A stretch of DNA of 20,491 bases from Planctomycetota bacterium (GCA_021798635.1 JAJZGH010000060.1:1-20491); one strand, 5' to 3'; counted from the stretch's first letter, positions 1 through 7,153 are shown. Translations and numbers: made by a program. The notes: a model not told the origin generated them from the sequence alone.

Positions 1-188
1 CGATCTGCGTAGATGTAACAGGATTGAATGATACCGCGAATGTTCGCCGAGCATACGGCCCGATTGGCCAGTTCCTTGGCACGAGCCAAGCTGGGTAACA
101 GAATGGCAATGAGCAGCGCGATGATCGAGATCACCACGAGCAGCTCAATGAGGGTAAACCCTCGTTTTTTTACGTTGTAACTTCGCAT
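1..188 (-). CDS. Type IV pilin-like protein (prepilin N-terminal domain), 3' end outside the window
   Basis: Only the first 62 codons are in the window. The protein starts MRSYNVKKR and runs into GFTLIELLVVISIIALL, the classic prepilin peptidase site (cleavage after the Gly, N-methylation of the Phe, Glu at +5 of the mature protein) followed by the hydrophobic helix that anchors pseudopilins. Next comes LLPSLARAKELANRAVCSAN, the continuation typical of the large families of PulG/GspG-like proteins in Planctomycetota and Lentisphaerota. The start ATG at 188 has a strong GGAGG ribosome-binding site at 196-200, 7 nt upstream. The C-terminal part, which would separate a true pseudopilin from a DUF1559-type or other secreted protein using this N-terminus, lies outside the window. 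It is expected in the inner membrane or in a pilus-like/secretion filament. Confidence 0.88.
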   Translation of the reverse strand, partial: MRSYNVKKRGFTLIELLVVISIIALLIAILLPSLARAKELANRAVCSANIRGIIQSCYIYAD

Positions 189-200
189 AAGGAAGCCTCC

Positions 201-861
201 AAAAAAGAGAGAGAAACACTTAATTGCGTATCCTGCATCCTGTAACGCACCCATTTTGCCTGAAAAGCACAAAATCGGATTATTACAGGAACTGAAAACC
301 GCGCGGGAGCCAGGGAAGGCATCGGCTGGTTTAAGCCAGGGGAAACACTCCCTTGGCTTCCGCCGAGTCGGATGAGCCTGCGCGTGGTAGCTCCGGGCCG
401 CACAGCCCGAGTACAAGCTACCTCAAAAGCTATCTAGCTCTTTCTGTCAGAGCCGGACACACAATCCTTTGTTAATAAAATCCGCCCGTTTTGCGGGGCG
501 CAACCATACCAACCGGAACCAAAACTGGGATGTTTCTTGAGACCCGTGCAAGGGTTCCGGCACTGCCAGCGACGGATCAGACACAACATGATGGCGGGAT
601 GCGAAGAGCGGAATAAAAGAAAAAAGGCTCAAAAGCCAGAGGCACCGGAATACCGGGGCCATTTATGATGACGGTATACGAAACAATCGCTCCTGCTTCA
701 CACCATAAAACATCCTACCACCAGTTATCGGCGGGGTCAAGTAAAATCTTCAAGATTAATTCGAAAAGAAAAATTATCGGCTGCGGGCGATTACTCCATC
801 GCATCGCTTCCGATAATGTAAAACATTGGATTATGCCGATACGTATCAGGTTAGACGCAGC
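201..861. other. Intergenic stretch without a supported gene
   Basis: Apart from the stem-loops at 305-422, I see no supported feature here. Short open frames exist on both strands, for example 447-662 on the minus strand with a hydrophobic start, but none has a ribosome-binding site or a recognisable product. The stretch separates the minus-strand pilin-like gene from the plus-strand sucA region, so promoters for both directions are expected in it and on its right side. Confidence 0.5.
305..422 (-). promoter_or_regulatory. Candidate structured 5' leader upstream of the pilin-like gene
   Basis: Two stem-loops lie about 120-230 nt upstream of the minus-strand start at 188. The first, 386-422, has a 7-bp outer stem (386-392 with 416-422), a one-sided internal loop and a 5-bp inner stem (394-398 with 405-409) closed by a 6-nt loop. 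The second pairs 305-318 with 348-361 (11 Watson-Crick pairs, one wobble, two A.C mismatches as minus-strand RNA) and contains a further small CTGG/CCAG hairpin at 326-339. The arrangement resembles a structured leader RNA, but I do not recognise a known riboswitch consensus in it. Function and strand are inferred from position only. Confidence 0.35.
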
Positions 862-947
862 GCCGTGATAAAGCACCGTGGTAGCAACCCGGTGGTTGGT
901 TCGCGGCATTCGATCAACCACCGGATTACCATCCGGTGCTCGGCGGG
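862..947. repeat. 86-bp palindromic intergenic repeat, copy A
   Basis: This copy matches copy B (991-1076) at 82 of 86 positions by direct reading. It is an imperfect palindrome: the left arm begins GCACCG at 873 and ends CCGGTGGTTG, the right arm begins CAACCACCGG and ends CGGTGC, giving arms of about 25 nt around a loop that contains GTTCGCGG. Its structure resembles REP/MITE-like non-autonomous elements. A third, diverged copy lies at 4101-4305, on the other side of sucA. Confidence 0.85.
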
Positions 948-990
948 CGCGGTGCGTTGCATCACGTTGCCTTATCGCATCGCGGTGCGT

Positions 991-1076
991 GCCGTGATCA
1001 AGCACCGTGGTGATAACCCGGTGGTTGGTTCGCGGCATTCGATCAACCACCGGATTACCATCCGGTGCTCGGCGGG
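991..1076. repeat. 86-bp palindromic intergenic repeat, copy B
   Basis: This is a direct repeat of copy A with a 129-nt period. The four differences from copy A are one base near the left edge and three adjacent bases in the left arm; the loop and right arm are identical. The 43 nt between copies A and B share GGTGCGTT/GGTGCGAT-type words with the DNA right of copy B, so the duplication may have involved a longer unit. It ends about 73 nt before the -35 box of the sucA promoter. Confidence 0.85.
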
Positions 1077-1148
1077 GTGCGATGCGTGATTGGCCAGCTT
1101 GAGGATAGCAAAATTCACGTTGACGATTATTTTTGTTGGATTTCACCT

Positions 1149-1177
1149 TTGACATTTGCCTCTCTACACTGAATTAT
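1149..1177 (+). promoter_or_regulatory. Predicted sigma70-type promoter of sucA
   Basis: A perfect -35 hexamer TTGACA at 1149-1154 is followed, after 17 bp, by AATTAT at 1172-1177 (4 of 6 matches to TATAAT). Transcription would start near 1184, leaving a 5' leader of about 45 nt before the GTG start at 1231. Because this promoter overlaps the in-frame TTG at 1156, it argues against starting the protein there. Confidence 0.6.
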
Positions 1178-1219
1178 GTAGAACAGATAATGTGCGGGCG
1201 AAAAAACGCCCTGATTTTC

Positions 1220-1223
1220 GGAG
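1220..1223 (+). promoter_or_regulatory. Ribosome-binding site deciding the sucA start
   Basis: GGAG at 1220-1223 is spaced 7 nt from GTG at 1231. No comparable site precedes the in-frame TTG at 1156, so the GTG is preferred. Confidence 0.7.
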
Positions 1224-1230
1224 AAAAAAC

Positions 1231-4095
1231 GTGGTTACCTCGGATGTTGCCGGTAGCGGTTCTCAGCAATCGCTGGAGGGATTGAGTCCCGAATTTTTAC
1301 AAAATCTGTATGAACAATGGAAACGCAGGCCGGAAGCGGTTGACCCGCAATGGCAGTGGTTTTTCCGCGGTTTTGATCTGGCGTCCGAGACGTCCCCGGC
1401 ACAGGCGGGCGCGCCCGAGCCGGCACGCCCGCCAGTGGCCGGCGAACCGGATTTGCAAGTCTCGGACCTGGTGCATAGTTATCGCGAACTGGGACATTTA
1501 GTTGCCAATTTGGATCCGTTGGGCCATAACGCCACCGACCATTCCTTATTGAGCCTCAACGAGTTTGGCTTAAGCGAAGCGGATTTGGATCGATCCGTAA
1601 ACGCCGGGAGCCTTGGCGGTGGGGGGCGCGTACCCCTGCGGCAACTGATTTCCATGTTACGCAGCACCTATTGCGGTACCCTGGCTGTGGAATATATGGA
1701 CATACGTGATCCAGAGCAACGGCAGTTCCTGCAGGATATGATGGAGCCGTCGCTGAACAAACCGCATCTGTCTGATGAGGATCGCGTTTTTATGATGTCG
1801 CGCCTGGCGGCATCGGAGGATTTTGAATTATTCCTGCAGCGCCGCCACCCCACCACCAAGCGATTCAGTATTGAAGGTGCCGAAGCGCTGATTACTTTGC
1901 TGGATGAAGTGGTGGAAAAAGCCACGGAGAATGGCGTGGACGAAATTGTCATGGGCATGCCGCACCGCGGGAGACTCAATGTGCTGGCGCATTGTATGCA
2001 CAAGCCCTACGAAATGATCCTGGCGGAAGTACTGGATCGTCCGCAGAAATCCATGGGTGATGGCGACGTGAAGTATCACCTGGGTTATGCCCATGATTCC
2101 ACCACACGCACCGGCCGAACCGTGCACTTATCGCTTTCGGCCAATCCCAGCCACCTGGAAATTGTTGACCCTGTGGTGGAAGGTATTGTCCGCGCCAAGC
2201 AAAACCGTAAAGGCGATGTAACACGGCAACGTGTCATGCCCGTGCTGATGCACGGCGACGCGGCCTTTACCGGTCAGGGCATTGTCGCGGAAACGCTGTA
2301 TCTTTCAGAACTCGAAGCGTATCGCACCGGCGGCACCGTTCATATTATCGTTAATAATCAGATTGGATTTACCACGGATCCCATGGACGGGCGTTTTACC
2401 CGTTATGCCACGGATGTGGCCAAAGCTATTCAGGCCCCGGTGTTTCATGTCAATGGGGATGATCCGGAGGCGGCGGTTCAGGCGGCCCGTCTGGCCACTG
2501 CGTTTCGTCAGCGTTTCAAGGCGGATGTGATTATTGATCTGATCTGTTATCGCCGGCGCGGTCATAATGAATTGGATGACCCCAGCGTAACGCAGCCCGT
2601 GATGTATCGGGAAATTTCAAAACATCCCACCACCCGGCAACTTTATGCCAGGCATCTTTTGAATTCGGGAGCCATTACCCAGATACAGCTTGATGCCATG
2701 ACGCAGGAGATGCGTGACCGCCTGGAAAAGGCTCATGAATACGCCCAAACGTTCAAACCTACTGAAGCTGCACCCCCCGTGCACGGCCCCTGGAAAGATC
2801 TGCTGAAAGTCCCCCGCGATATTCGGGATTGGCGCGTGGATACAGCCGTGAGTTCCCAACAGCTTTTAACCATCGCCGAAAAAGTCTGTAAGTTTCCCGA
2901 TGATTTTTCACCCCATCCGAAAGTGGCACAAATGTACAAGCAGCGGCTTGATGCTGTACGCAAGGGTGATGGCATCGACTGGGGCAATGGGGAAATGCTG
3001 GCTATCGGGTCGCTGCTGGATGAAGGTATCTGGGTGCGATTGACCGGGCAGGATGTGTGCCGCGGCACATTCAGCCATCGCAACGCCGTCATTTTTGATT
3101 CGGAAACCGGTAAACCGTACAATCCGCTCGGGGCGTTCAGCGAGGCCAAGGCACGCTTTACAATTATCAACACCATGCTTTCAGAGCTGGCTGTTGTGGG
3201 CTTTGAATATGGATTTTCATCAGCCGATCCCCATGCTCTGGTCATGTGGGAAGCGCAATTCGGTGATTTTATCAATATGGCCCAGCCGATCATTGACCAG
3301 TTTCTGGTAAGCGCCGAGACCAAATGGAGCAAATACAACGGGATGGTCATGCTGTTGCCGCATGGCTACGAAGGGCAGGGACCTGAACATTCCCACGCCC
3401 GGCTGGAACGATTCCTGCAATTGGCCGCGGAAGATAATATTCAGGTGTGCAATCCCACAACGCCGGCCCAATATTTCCATCTGCTGCGCCGGCAGATGCA
3501 CCGCAGCTTCCGCAAGCCGCTGATCGTCATGGCCCCCAAGAGCCTGCTTAGAAATAAAATGGCTGTCTCGCGGCTGGAGGAATTCAGCGGCGGCCAGTTT
3601 GAAGAAATCATCGATGAGACTTCCAAGCTCGACCGTTCGCGCGTGCGGCGCGTATTGGTGTGCAGCGGGAAAATTTATTATGAACTTCTGGCGGAGCGCG
3701 AAAAAAATCGCATTACGGATATCGCCATCCTTCGCCTGGAACAAATTTATCCGTTCTACGCTGATCGGCTTACCGAAATCGCCCGGACCTATCCCAAAGG
3801 CGTAGAAATGGTATGGGTTCAGGAAGAACCGCGAAACAATGGTGTGTATCCGTTTATCGGGGCGAAATTGCATTACCACTGGCCGGGTATGCAGAAATTA
3901 ACGTATATCGGGCGCAAGCCGTCAAGTTCGCCGGCGGCCGGTTCGCATGACCGTCATGTGCATGAACAGGCGGAAATATTGGCTCGGGCGCTGAATTTGT
4001 CCGTTGCGGATGTCCTGGGGAAAGGGCACGCTCCGGTAAGCCCGTCGCGCCCCAGCGAGGTAGAAGTTACCGAAGGCGCTCCACTGGCGAAGTAA
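1231..4095 (+). CDS. sucA: 2-oxoglutarate dehydrogenase E1 component (thiamine diphosphate-dependent)
   Basis: This cytoplasmic TCA-cycle enzyme decarboxylates 2-oxoglutarate and passes the succinyl group to the lipoyl domain of the E2 subunit. From the GTG at 1231 the protein is 954 residues, close to the usual 930-950. The N-terminus (LSPEFLQNLYEQWKRRPEAV) is the E2-interaction segment seen in SucA. Clear family motifs follow: MPHRGRLNVLAH near residue 243, HLSLSANPSHLEIVDPVVEG, the thiamine diphosphate/Mg site from HGDAAFTGQG (341) to NNQIGFTT (375), NGDDPEA (408), and in the C-terminal transketolase-like part AQFGDFINMAQ (675) and GYEGQGPEHSHARLERF (712). The gene has its own promoter and is followed, after a repeat-filled 312-nt gap, by the E2 gene. 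An in-frame TTG at 1156 would add 25 residues but lacks a ribosome-binding site. Confidence 0.97.
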   Translation: MVTSDVAGSGSQQSLEGLSPEFLQNLYEQWKRRPEAVDPQWQWFFRGFDLASETSPAQAGAPEPARPPVAGEPDLQVSDLVHSYRELGHLVANLDPLGHNATDHSLLSLNEFGLSEADLDRSVNAGSLGGGGRVPLRQLISMLRSTYCGTLAVEYMDIRDPEQRQFLQDMMEPSLNKPHLSDEDRVFMMSRLAASEDFELFLQRRHPTTKRFSIEGAEALITLLDEVVEKATENGVDEIVMGMPHRGRLNVLAHCMHKPYEMILAEVLDRPQKSMGDGDVKYHLGYAHDSTTRTGRTVHLSLSANPSHLEIVDPVVEGIVRAKQNRKGDVTRQRVMPVLMHGDAAFTGQGIVAETLYLSELEAYRTGGTVHIIVNNQIGFTTDPMDGRFTRYATDVAKAIQAPVFHVNGDDPEAAVQAARLATAFRQRFKADVIIDLICYRRRGHNELDDPSVTQPVMYREISKHPTTRQLYARHLLNSGAITQIQLDAMTQEMRDRLEKAHEYAQTFKPTEAAPPVHGPWKDLLKVPRDIRDWRVDTAVSSQQLLTIAEKVCKFPDDFSPHPKVAQMYKQRLDAVRKGDGIDWGNGEMLAIGSLLDEGIWVRLTGQDVCRGTFSHRNAVIFDSETGKPYNPLGAFSEAKARFTIINTMLSELAVVGFEYGFSSADPHALVMWEAQFGDFINMAQPIIDQFLVSAETKWSKYNGMVMLLPHGYEGQGPEHSHARLERFLQLAAEDNIQVCNPTTPAQYFHLLRRQMHRSFRKPLIVMAPKSLLRNKMAVSRLEEFSGGQFEEIIDETSKLDRSRVRRVLVCSGKIYYELLAEREKNRITDIAILRLEQIYPFYADRLTEIARTYPKGVEMVWVQEEPRNNGVYPFIGAKLHYHWPGMQKLTYIGRKPSSSPAAGSHDRHVHEQAEILARALNLSVADVLGKGHAPVSPSRPSEVEVTEGAPLAK

Positions 4096-4100
4096 CCGTA

Positions 4101-4305
4101 GAACACGGTGGTGGCAACCCGGTGGCACCAAATGCTTGTTAGGAGTTAGGAGTTAGGAGTTAGGAGTTAGAAGGATTAGGAAGCGCTTCGCTGCTATTTT
4201 GCTTCCTTCTCCTAACTCCTAACTCCTAACTCCTAACTCCTAACTCCTGAATGCTTATCCGGGTTCGCGGTCCCGGATCAACCACCGGATTACCATCCGG
4301 TGCTC
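4101..4305. repeat. Third, diverged and interrupted copy of the palindromic repeat
   Basis: The left arm (about 4103-4125, ending GGCAACCCGGTGG) and the right arm (4276-4305, GATCAACCACCGG then ATTACCATCCGGTGCTC) match the 86-bp repeats at 862 and 991. The loop has diverged: it keeps GGTTCGCGG but now forms its own small stem (ATCCGGG with CCCGGAT). The copy is split by the heptamer hairpin at 4138-4249. It lies between sucA and sucB. Confidence 0.75.
4131..4256. repeat. Heptanucleotide-repeat hairpin nested in the palindromic repeat, flanked by 7-bp direct repeats
   Basis: The left arm has four full GTTAGGA units (4138-4165) plus a partial one; the right arm has five full TCCTAAC units (4210-4244) plus TCCT. 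The two arms are complementary, and an inner stem AGGAAGC/GCTTCCT encloses a short loop. The whole hairpin is bracketed by AATGCTT at 4131-4137 and AATGCTT at 4250-4256, which looks like a target-site duplication. As RNA it would form a very long stem between sucA and sucB. Heptamer tandem repeats of this general kind are known from cyanobacterial genomes; whether this is related is unknown. Confidence 0.85.
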
Positions 4306-4313
4306 TCGGAGAC

Positions 4314-4342
4314 TTTTCGGTGGCGCACGGGCGCGTTATAAG
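4314..4342 (+). promoter_or_regulatory. Possible promoter for sucB
   Basis: TATAAG at 4337-4342 is a good -10 box (5 of 6). TTTTCG at 4314-4319, 17 bp upstream, is only a weak -35 box. It would allow sucB to be transcribed separately from sucA, with a leader of about 60 nt, downstream of the repeat that separates the two genes. Confidence 0.33.
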
Positions 4343-4407
4343 ATACGGGCGGTTAAGAAATGTGCCGCGAGGCTATGTCACGGACATTATGAAAGAACCC
4401 ATACATT

Positions 4408-5664
4408 ATGAGTAACACCTTGGTAGATTTGTTTGTTCCGGGCTTGGGGGAATCGGTCACTGAAGCCCGCATTGCCAATTGGGTAAAAGCCGATGGCGAT
4501 TCCGTGACCGCCGATGATGTGGTGGCCGAACTGGAAACGGATAAGGCCACGGTTGAATTACCCGCAGGCACCCAGGGCGTCCTGCGAATCCTTAAAACCG
4601 CCGGCCAGACGGTTAATGTTGGTGATGTTGTGGCCCGTGTGGAGCAAGGTGCTTCTGGAGCCGTCAAGACCTCCGCTAAAAGTGCCACCGCCGCGCCTGC
4701 CGCTGCGGCACCAAAAGCCGGCAGCAATGATAAGCCTGCAACTAAACCGCTTTCACCGGCCGTGGAACGCATGGTGAAGGAAAATAATATTGACCCCGCC
4801 GTTGTGGCTCCCACGGGGCCGGGCAATCGCATAACCAAGGGAGATGTGGTGCAATTTATAGAGACACGCGGTAACGCTCCGGCACCCGCAGTCGCTGCGG
4901 CACCGGTCGCGACTCGACCGGCCCCGGTTAAGCCCGCCGTGGCCCCGATCACCAAAGACGACGGCCCGGAAGAAACGCGCGTGGAGATGTCCAAATTGCG
5001 TGAAACCATCGCCCGCCGCCTTGTTGAAGCACAGCACGGCGCTGCAATCCTGACTACAATCAATGAAATTGACATGTCCGCCGTGATGGCATTGCGTGAG
5101 AAATACAAAGAGAAATTTGAAAAAACCCACAGTGTGGGCCTGGGCTTCCTATCCTTTTTCGGCCGGGCGGTTTGTGCCGCTGCCAAGGCTGTCCCCATTG
5201 TCAATGCCCAGTTGCAGAATCGGATTGTTATTTATAAAAACCACGTGCATCTGGGCGTGGCGGTGGCTACGGAAAAAGGCCTGGTGGTGCCGGTGGTGCG
5301 TTATGCCAATAAACTTTCCATGGCCCAGATTGAGGCGGAAATTAAACGTCTGGCGCAACGCGCCCGCGAAGGCAAAATTACGCTTGATGAGCTTGGCGGC
5401 GGCACGTTTACCATCACCAACGGCGGCGTATTCGGGTCGCTATTATCCACGCCGATTCTCAATCCGCCGCAGAGCGCCATTCTGGGTCTGCACAAAATTG
5501 AAAAGCGTGCGGTTGTGATCAATGATCAAATTGTCATCCGCCCCATGATGTATGTGGCACTTTCCTATGATCATCGCCTCATTGATGGCCAGCAGGCGGT
5601 AAGTTTTCTGGTACACGTAAAAGAATCGCTGGAAGACCCCACCCGGTTGCTGCTGGAAATCTGA
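4408..5664 (+). CDS. sucB: Dihydrolipoyllysine-residue succinyltransferase, E2 of 2-oxoglutarate dehydrogenase
   Basis: This E2 core subunit transfers the succinyl group from the E1-loaded lipoyl arm to CoA. It has the standard three-part layout in 418 residues (E. coli SucB has 405). An N-terminal lipoyl domain covers about residues 2-80, with the lipoylated Lys46 in [10 protein letters not shown]. An Ala/Pro-rich linker (about 81-113) leads to a peripheral subunit-binding domain (about 115-152, [16 protein letters not shown]). A second Ala/Pro linker is followed by the catalytic acyltransferase domain ending in YDHRLIDG, with His389 and Asp393. Its position after sucA identifies the substrate as succinyl. 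The E3 gene (lpd) is not nearby. There is only a weak purine-rich ribosome-binding site before the ATG. Confidence 0.95.
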   Translation: MSNTLVDLFVPGLGESVTEARIANWVKADGDSVTADDVVAELETDKATVELPAGTQGVLRILKTAGQTVNVGDVVARVEQGASGAVKTSAKSATAAPAAAAPKAGSNDKPATKPLSPAVERMVKENNIDPAVVAPTGPGNRITKGDVVQFIETRGNAPAPAVAAAPVATRPAPVKPAVAPITKDDGPEETRVEMSKLRETIARRLVEAQHGAAILTTINEIDMSAVMALREKYKEKFEKTHSVGLGFLSFFGRAVCAAAKAVPIVNAQLQNRIVIYKNHVHLGVAVATEKGLVVPVVRYANKLSMAQIEAEIKRLAQRAREGKITLDELGGGTFTITNGGVFGSLLSTPILNPPQSAILGLHKIEKRAVVINDQIVIRPMMYVALSYDHRLIDGQQAVSFLVHVKESLEDPTRLLLEI

Positions 5665-5769
5665 TGGAGCATAAGCTGTTGCCAGCCGGCCGGATAGCGC
5701 ATGCTTTTACGCCGTAATTTGAAATGTAATTTCCCCAATCACGCCAACGGGCGATACACTATGGCTCAC

Positions 5770-5843
5770 GCGCTCGTAGCTCAATTGGATAGAGCATCCG
5801 CCTTCTAAGCGGACGGTTGTGGGTTCGATTCCCGCCGAGCGCA
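5770..5843 (+). tRNA. tRNA-Arg (anticodon UCU)
   Basis: A complete cloverleaf can be drawn by hand. The acceptor stem GCGCTCG (5770-5776) pairs with CGAGCGC (5836-5842), with A5843 as discriminator. The D arm is GCTC/GAGC. The anticodon stem TCCGC/GCGGA carries the loop CTTCTAA with anticodon TCT, reading AGA/AGG. The T arm contains TTCGATT. The CCA end is not encoded. A TACACT element at 5755-5760 could be its -10 box, but no good -35 box is seen. The next annotated gene (oppF) converges on it. Confidence 0.97.
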
Positions 5844-5904
5844 TTTTTGCCAAAGGCAAAAATAGAGCAGGAGTTCGGAGAGAGTAGATAGTAGAGCACA
5901 TTCG
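5843..5904. repeat. Short hairpin-led repeat downstream of tRNA-Arg, copy 1
   Basis: The element starts with the A/T-rich hairpin ATTTTTGCC-AAA-GGCAAAAAT at 5843-5863 directly at the tRNA 3' end. It continues with a 47-nt segment (5858-5904) that matches copy 2 (5999-6045) at 41 of 47 positions, including the identical AAAAATAGAGCAGGAGTTC. The hairpin may stop transcription from either side between the convergent tRNA and oppF, although it lacks a classic GC stem plus T-run. Confidence 0.7.
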
Positions 5905-5978
5905 GCTGGCGCATAAGAGAGGCTGCCGCCGAGACACGTGACACCTCCTGCGGTCGACTCTCAACACTCTACTTTCAC

Positions 5979-6045
5979 ATTTTTTCGCCCGCTGGCGGAA
6001 AAATAGAGCAGGAGTTCCGAGCCGGTAGAGCGTAGAGCACATTCG
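5979..6045. repeat. Short hairpin-led repeat, copy 2
   Basis: The element starts with ATTTTTTCGCC-cgct-GGCGGAAAAAT (5979-6003), the same type of hairpin as copy 1 but with a different inner stem and loop. It then repeats the 47-nt segment at 5999-6045. The differing but still complementary stem bases suggest that the hairpin itself is conserved. Confidence 0.7.
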
Positions 6046-6046
6046 C

Positions 6047-6108
6047 AGGTTACTGTCGCGTCCCCTGTAACCTACGTAGCCCCGTCGCAATCCCGGCCAT
6101 TACCGGGA
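6047..6108. terminator. Two hairpins between tRNA-Arg and oppF, possible terminators
   Basis: AGGTTAC at 6047-6053 pairs with GTAACCT around 6067-6073, and TCCCGG at 6091-6096 pairs with CCGGGA at 6103-6108. The second hairpin begins about 8 nt after the oppF stop codon in the minus direction. Neither is followed by a clear T-run, so intrinsic termination is uncertain. Confidence 0.3.
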
Positions 6109-6117
6109 CAGGCTCCT
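6092..6117. repeat. Dispersed 26-nt repeat just downstream of oppF
   Basis: The sequence CCCGGCCATTAC followed 6 nt later by AGGCTCCT matches 14940-14965 at 23 of 26 positions, in the same orientation. Both copies sit within 10 nt of the stop codon of a minus-strand gene (oppF and the antiporter). Confidence 0.6.
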
Positions 6118-7147
6118 ACCGCGTTTCCCAGCAGGCGGCCAGATGCGTAGGATCGTCACCTTTTATTTCCATGGGCGGCATTTCTCGCCTGCAGCGTTCC
6201 ACGGCGATGGGGCAGCGCGGGTGAAACGGGCATCCCGAAGGTGGATTAGCCGGGCTGGGCACTTCGCCCTGCAGCACCATACGATGTTCCTTCCGCTCCA
6301 CTTCCGGCTTGGGGACAGCCGACAGCAGAGCCTGCGTATAAGGATGCTTCGGAGAGCGCGTGAGATTACGGGCAGCGGCGGTTTCAACAATTCTGCCCAG
6401 GTACATCACCGCAATGCGATCGGAAAAATGTTCCACCACCGCCAAATTATGAGCAATGAACAGATACGACAATCCCAATTCACTTTGCAGATCACTTAAC
6501 AAATTAAGTACCTGAGCCTGAATGGAAACATCTAATGCCGATACCGGCTCATCACAGACAATCAGCCGGGGGTTTAACGCCAGCGCCCGGGCAATGCCGA
6601 TGCGCTGGCGTTGACCTCCGGAAAATTCATGCGGATAGCGGTTGATAACGTCGCCGGAAAAGCCCACCTTTTGCAGAATCGCCTGCACGCGTGCGGGAAT
6701 TTCCGGCTTCGGTGCCAGGCGATGCACCAACAGCGGCTCACCGATCATCGCACCCACGGTCATGCGCGGATTCAACGAACCAACGGGGTCCTGAAAAATG
6801 ACCTGAATATGCCGCCGCAAGGCCCGCAGCTCTGCGGGCCTCGCGGCGTAAATATCTGTGCCTTCAAAATATACCTGCCCGGAAATTGCTGCGGTTCCGT
6901 GCGGTATTAAGCGAAGAATGGCGCGACCGGCGGTGGTTTTTCCGCAGCCGGATTCACCGACCAGACCCAAAGTTTCCCGTGGTTTTATCGCCAGCGAAAT
7001 ATCATGGACCGCTTGGATTTGTCCATTGACGCTTTGCAGTAAGCCGCTACGGATGGGAAACGCCACGGACAGATTTTTAACATCCAGCAGAACGCTGTCG
7101 GCAGCGGCCTTACCCAGGCGTTGGATTGATACTGTCTGTAATTCCAT
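6116..7147 (-). CDS. Oligopeptide/dipeptide ABC transporter ATP-binding protein, OppF/DppF type
   Basis: One of the two ATPases that power the peptide importer encoded in this cluster; it acts on the cytoplasmic face of the inner membrane. The ABC landmarks are all present: Walker A GESGCGKT (64-71), Q-loop VIFQDP, signature FSGGQRQR (175-182), Walker B LIVCDEP (about 195-201), D-loop SALD and switch His in IAHN. The C-terminus has the oligo_HPY region with GCPFHPRC and a later Cys, as in OppF/DppF, where these cysteines may hold an iron-sulfur cluster. The ATG at 7147 is preferred because GGAG (7154-7157) is 6 nt upstream; a TTG at 7159 would add four residues and contain that site. It is the last gene of the cluster, 48 nt after the OppD-type gene; 343 residues, normal for the family. 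Confidence 0.93.
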   Translation of the reverse strand: MELQTVSIQRLGKAAADSVLLDVKNLSVAFPIRSGLLQSVNGQIQAVHDISLAIKPRETLGLVGESGCGKTTAGRAILRLIPHGTAAISGQVYFEGTDIYAARPAELRALRRHIQVIFQDPVGSLNPRMTVGAMIGEPLLVHRLAPKPEIPARVQAILQKVGFSGDVINRYPHEFSGGQRQRIGIARALALNPRLIVCDEPVSALDVSIQAQVLNLLSDLQSELGLSYLFIAHNLAVVEHFSDRIAVMYLGRIVETAAARNLTRSPKHPYTQALLSAVPKPEVERKEHRMVLQGEVPSPANPPSGCPFHPRCPIAVERCRREMPPMEIKGDDPTHLAACWETR

Positions 7148-7153
7148 GCGGCA

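Noticed and set aside
305..422. Cyclic-di-GMP or cobalamin riboswitch upstream of the pilin-like gene
   Set aside because: The stem-loops are real on paper, but the conserved core words of these riboswitch classes are not present on either strand.
447..662. 71-codon minus-strand frame with a signal-like hydrophobic start
   Set aside because: No ribosome-binding site, no recognisable product, and the rest of the sequence looks random; not enough support for a gene.
862..1076. CRISPR array
   Set aside because: Only two long repeats with a 43-nt interval, palindromic over most of their length, no further units and no cas genes.
1156..1230. In-frame TTG giving a 25-residue longer SucA
   Set aside because: The TTG lies between the -35 and -10 boxes of the best promoter and has no ribosome-binding site; the GTG at 1231 has GGAG at ideal distance.
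4389..4415. Eight-codon frame (MKEPIHYE) overlapping the sucB start
   Set aside because: No ribosome-binding site before it; the overlap with the sucB ATG can arise by chance.
4353..5204. 283-codon minus-strand frame opposite sucB
   Set aside because: Shadow of the Ala/Pro-rich linkers of SucB; low-complexity translation without motifs.
5820..6045. Integration (att) site at the tRNA-Arg 3' end
   Set aside because: The repeated segment is outside the tRNA, no duplicate of the tRNA 3' end occurs in the window, and no integrase is present.
5707..6090. 127-codon minus-strand frame over tRNA-Arg and the repeats
   Set aside because: It crosses a complete tRNA gene and repeated DNA, which explains its internal repetition.
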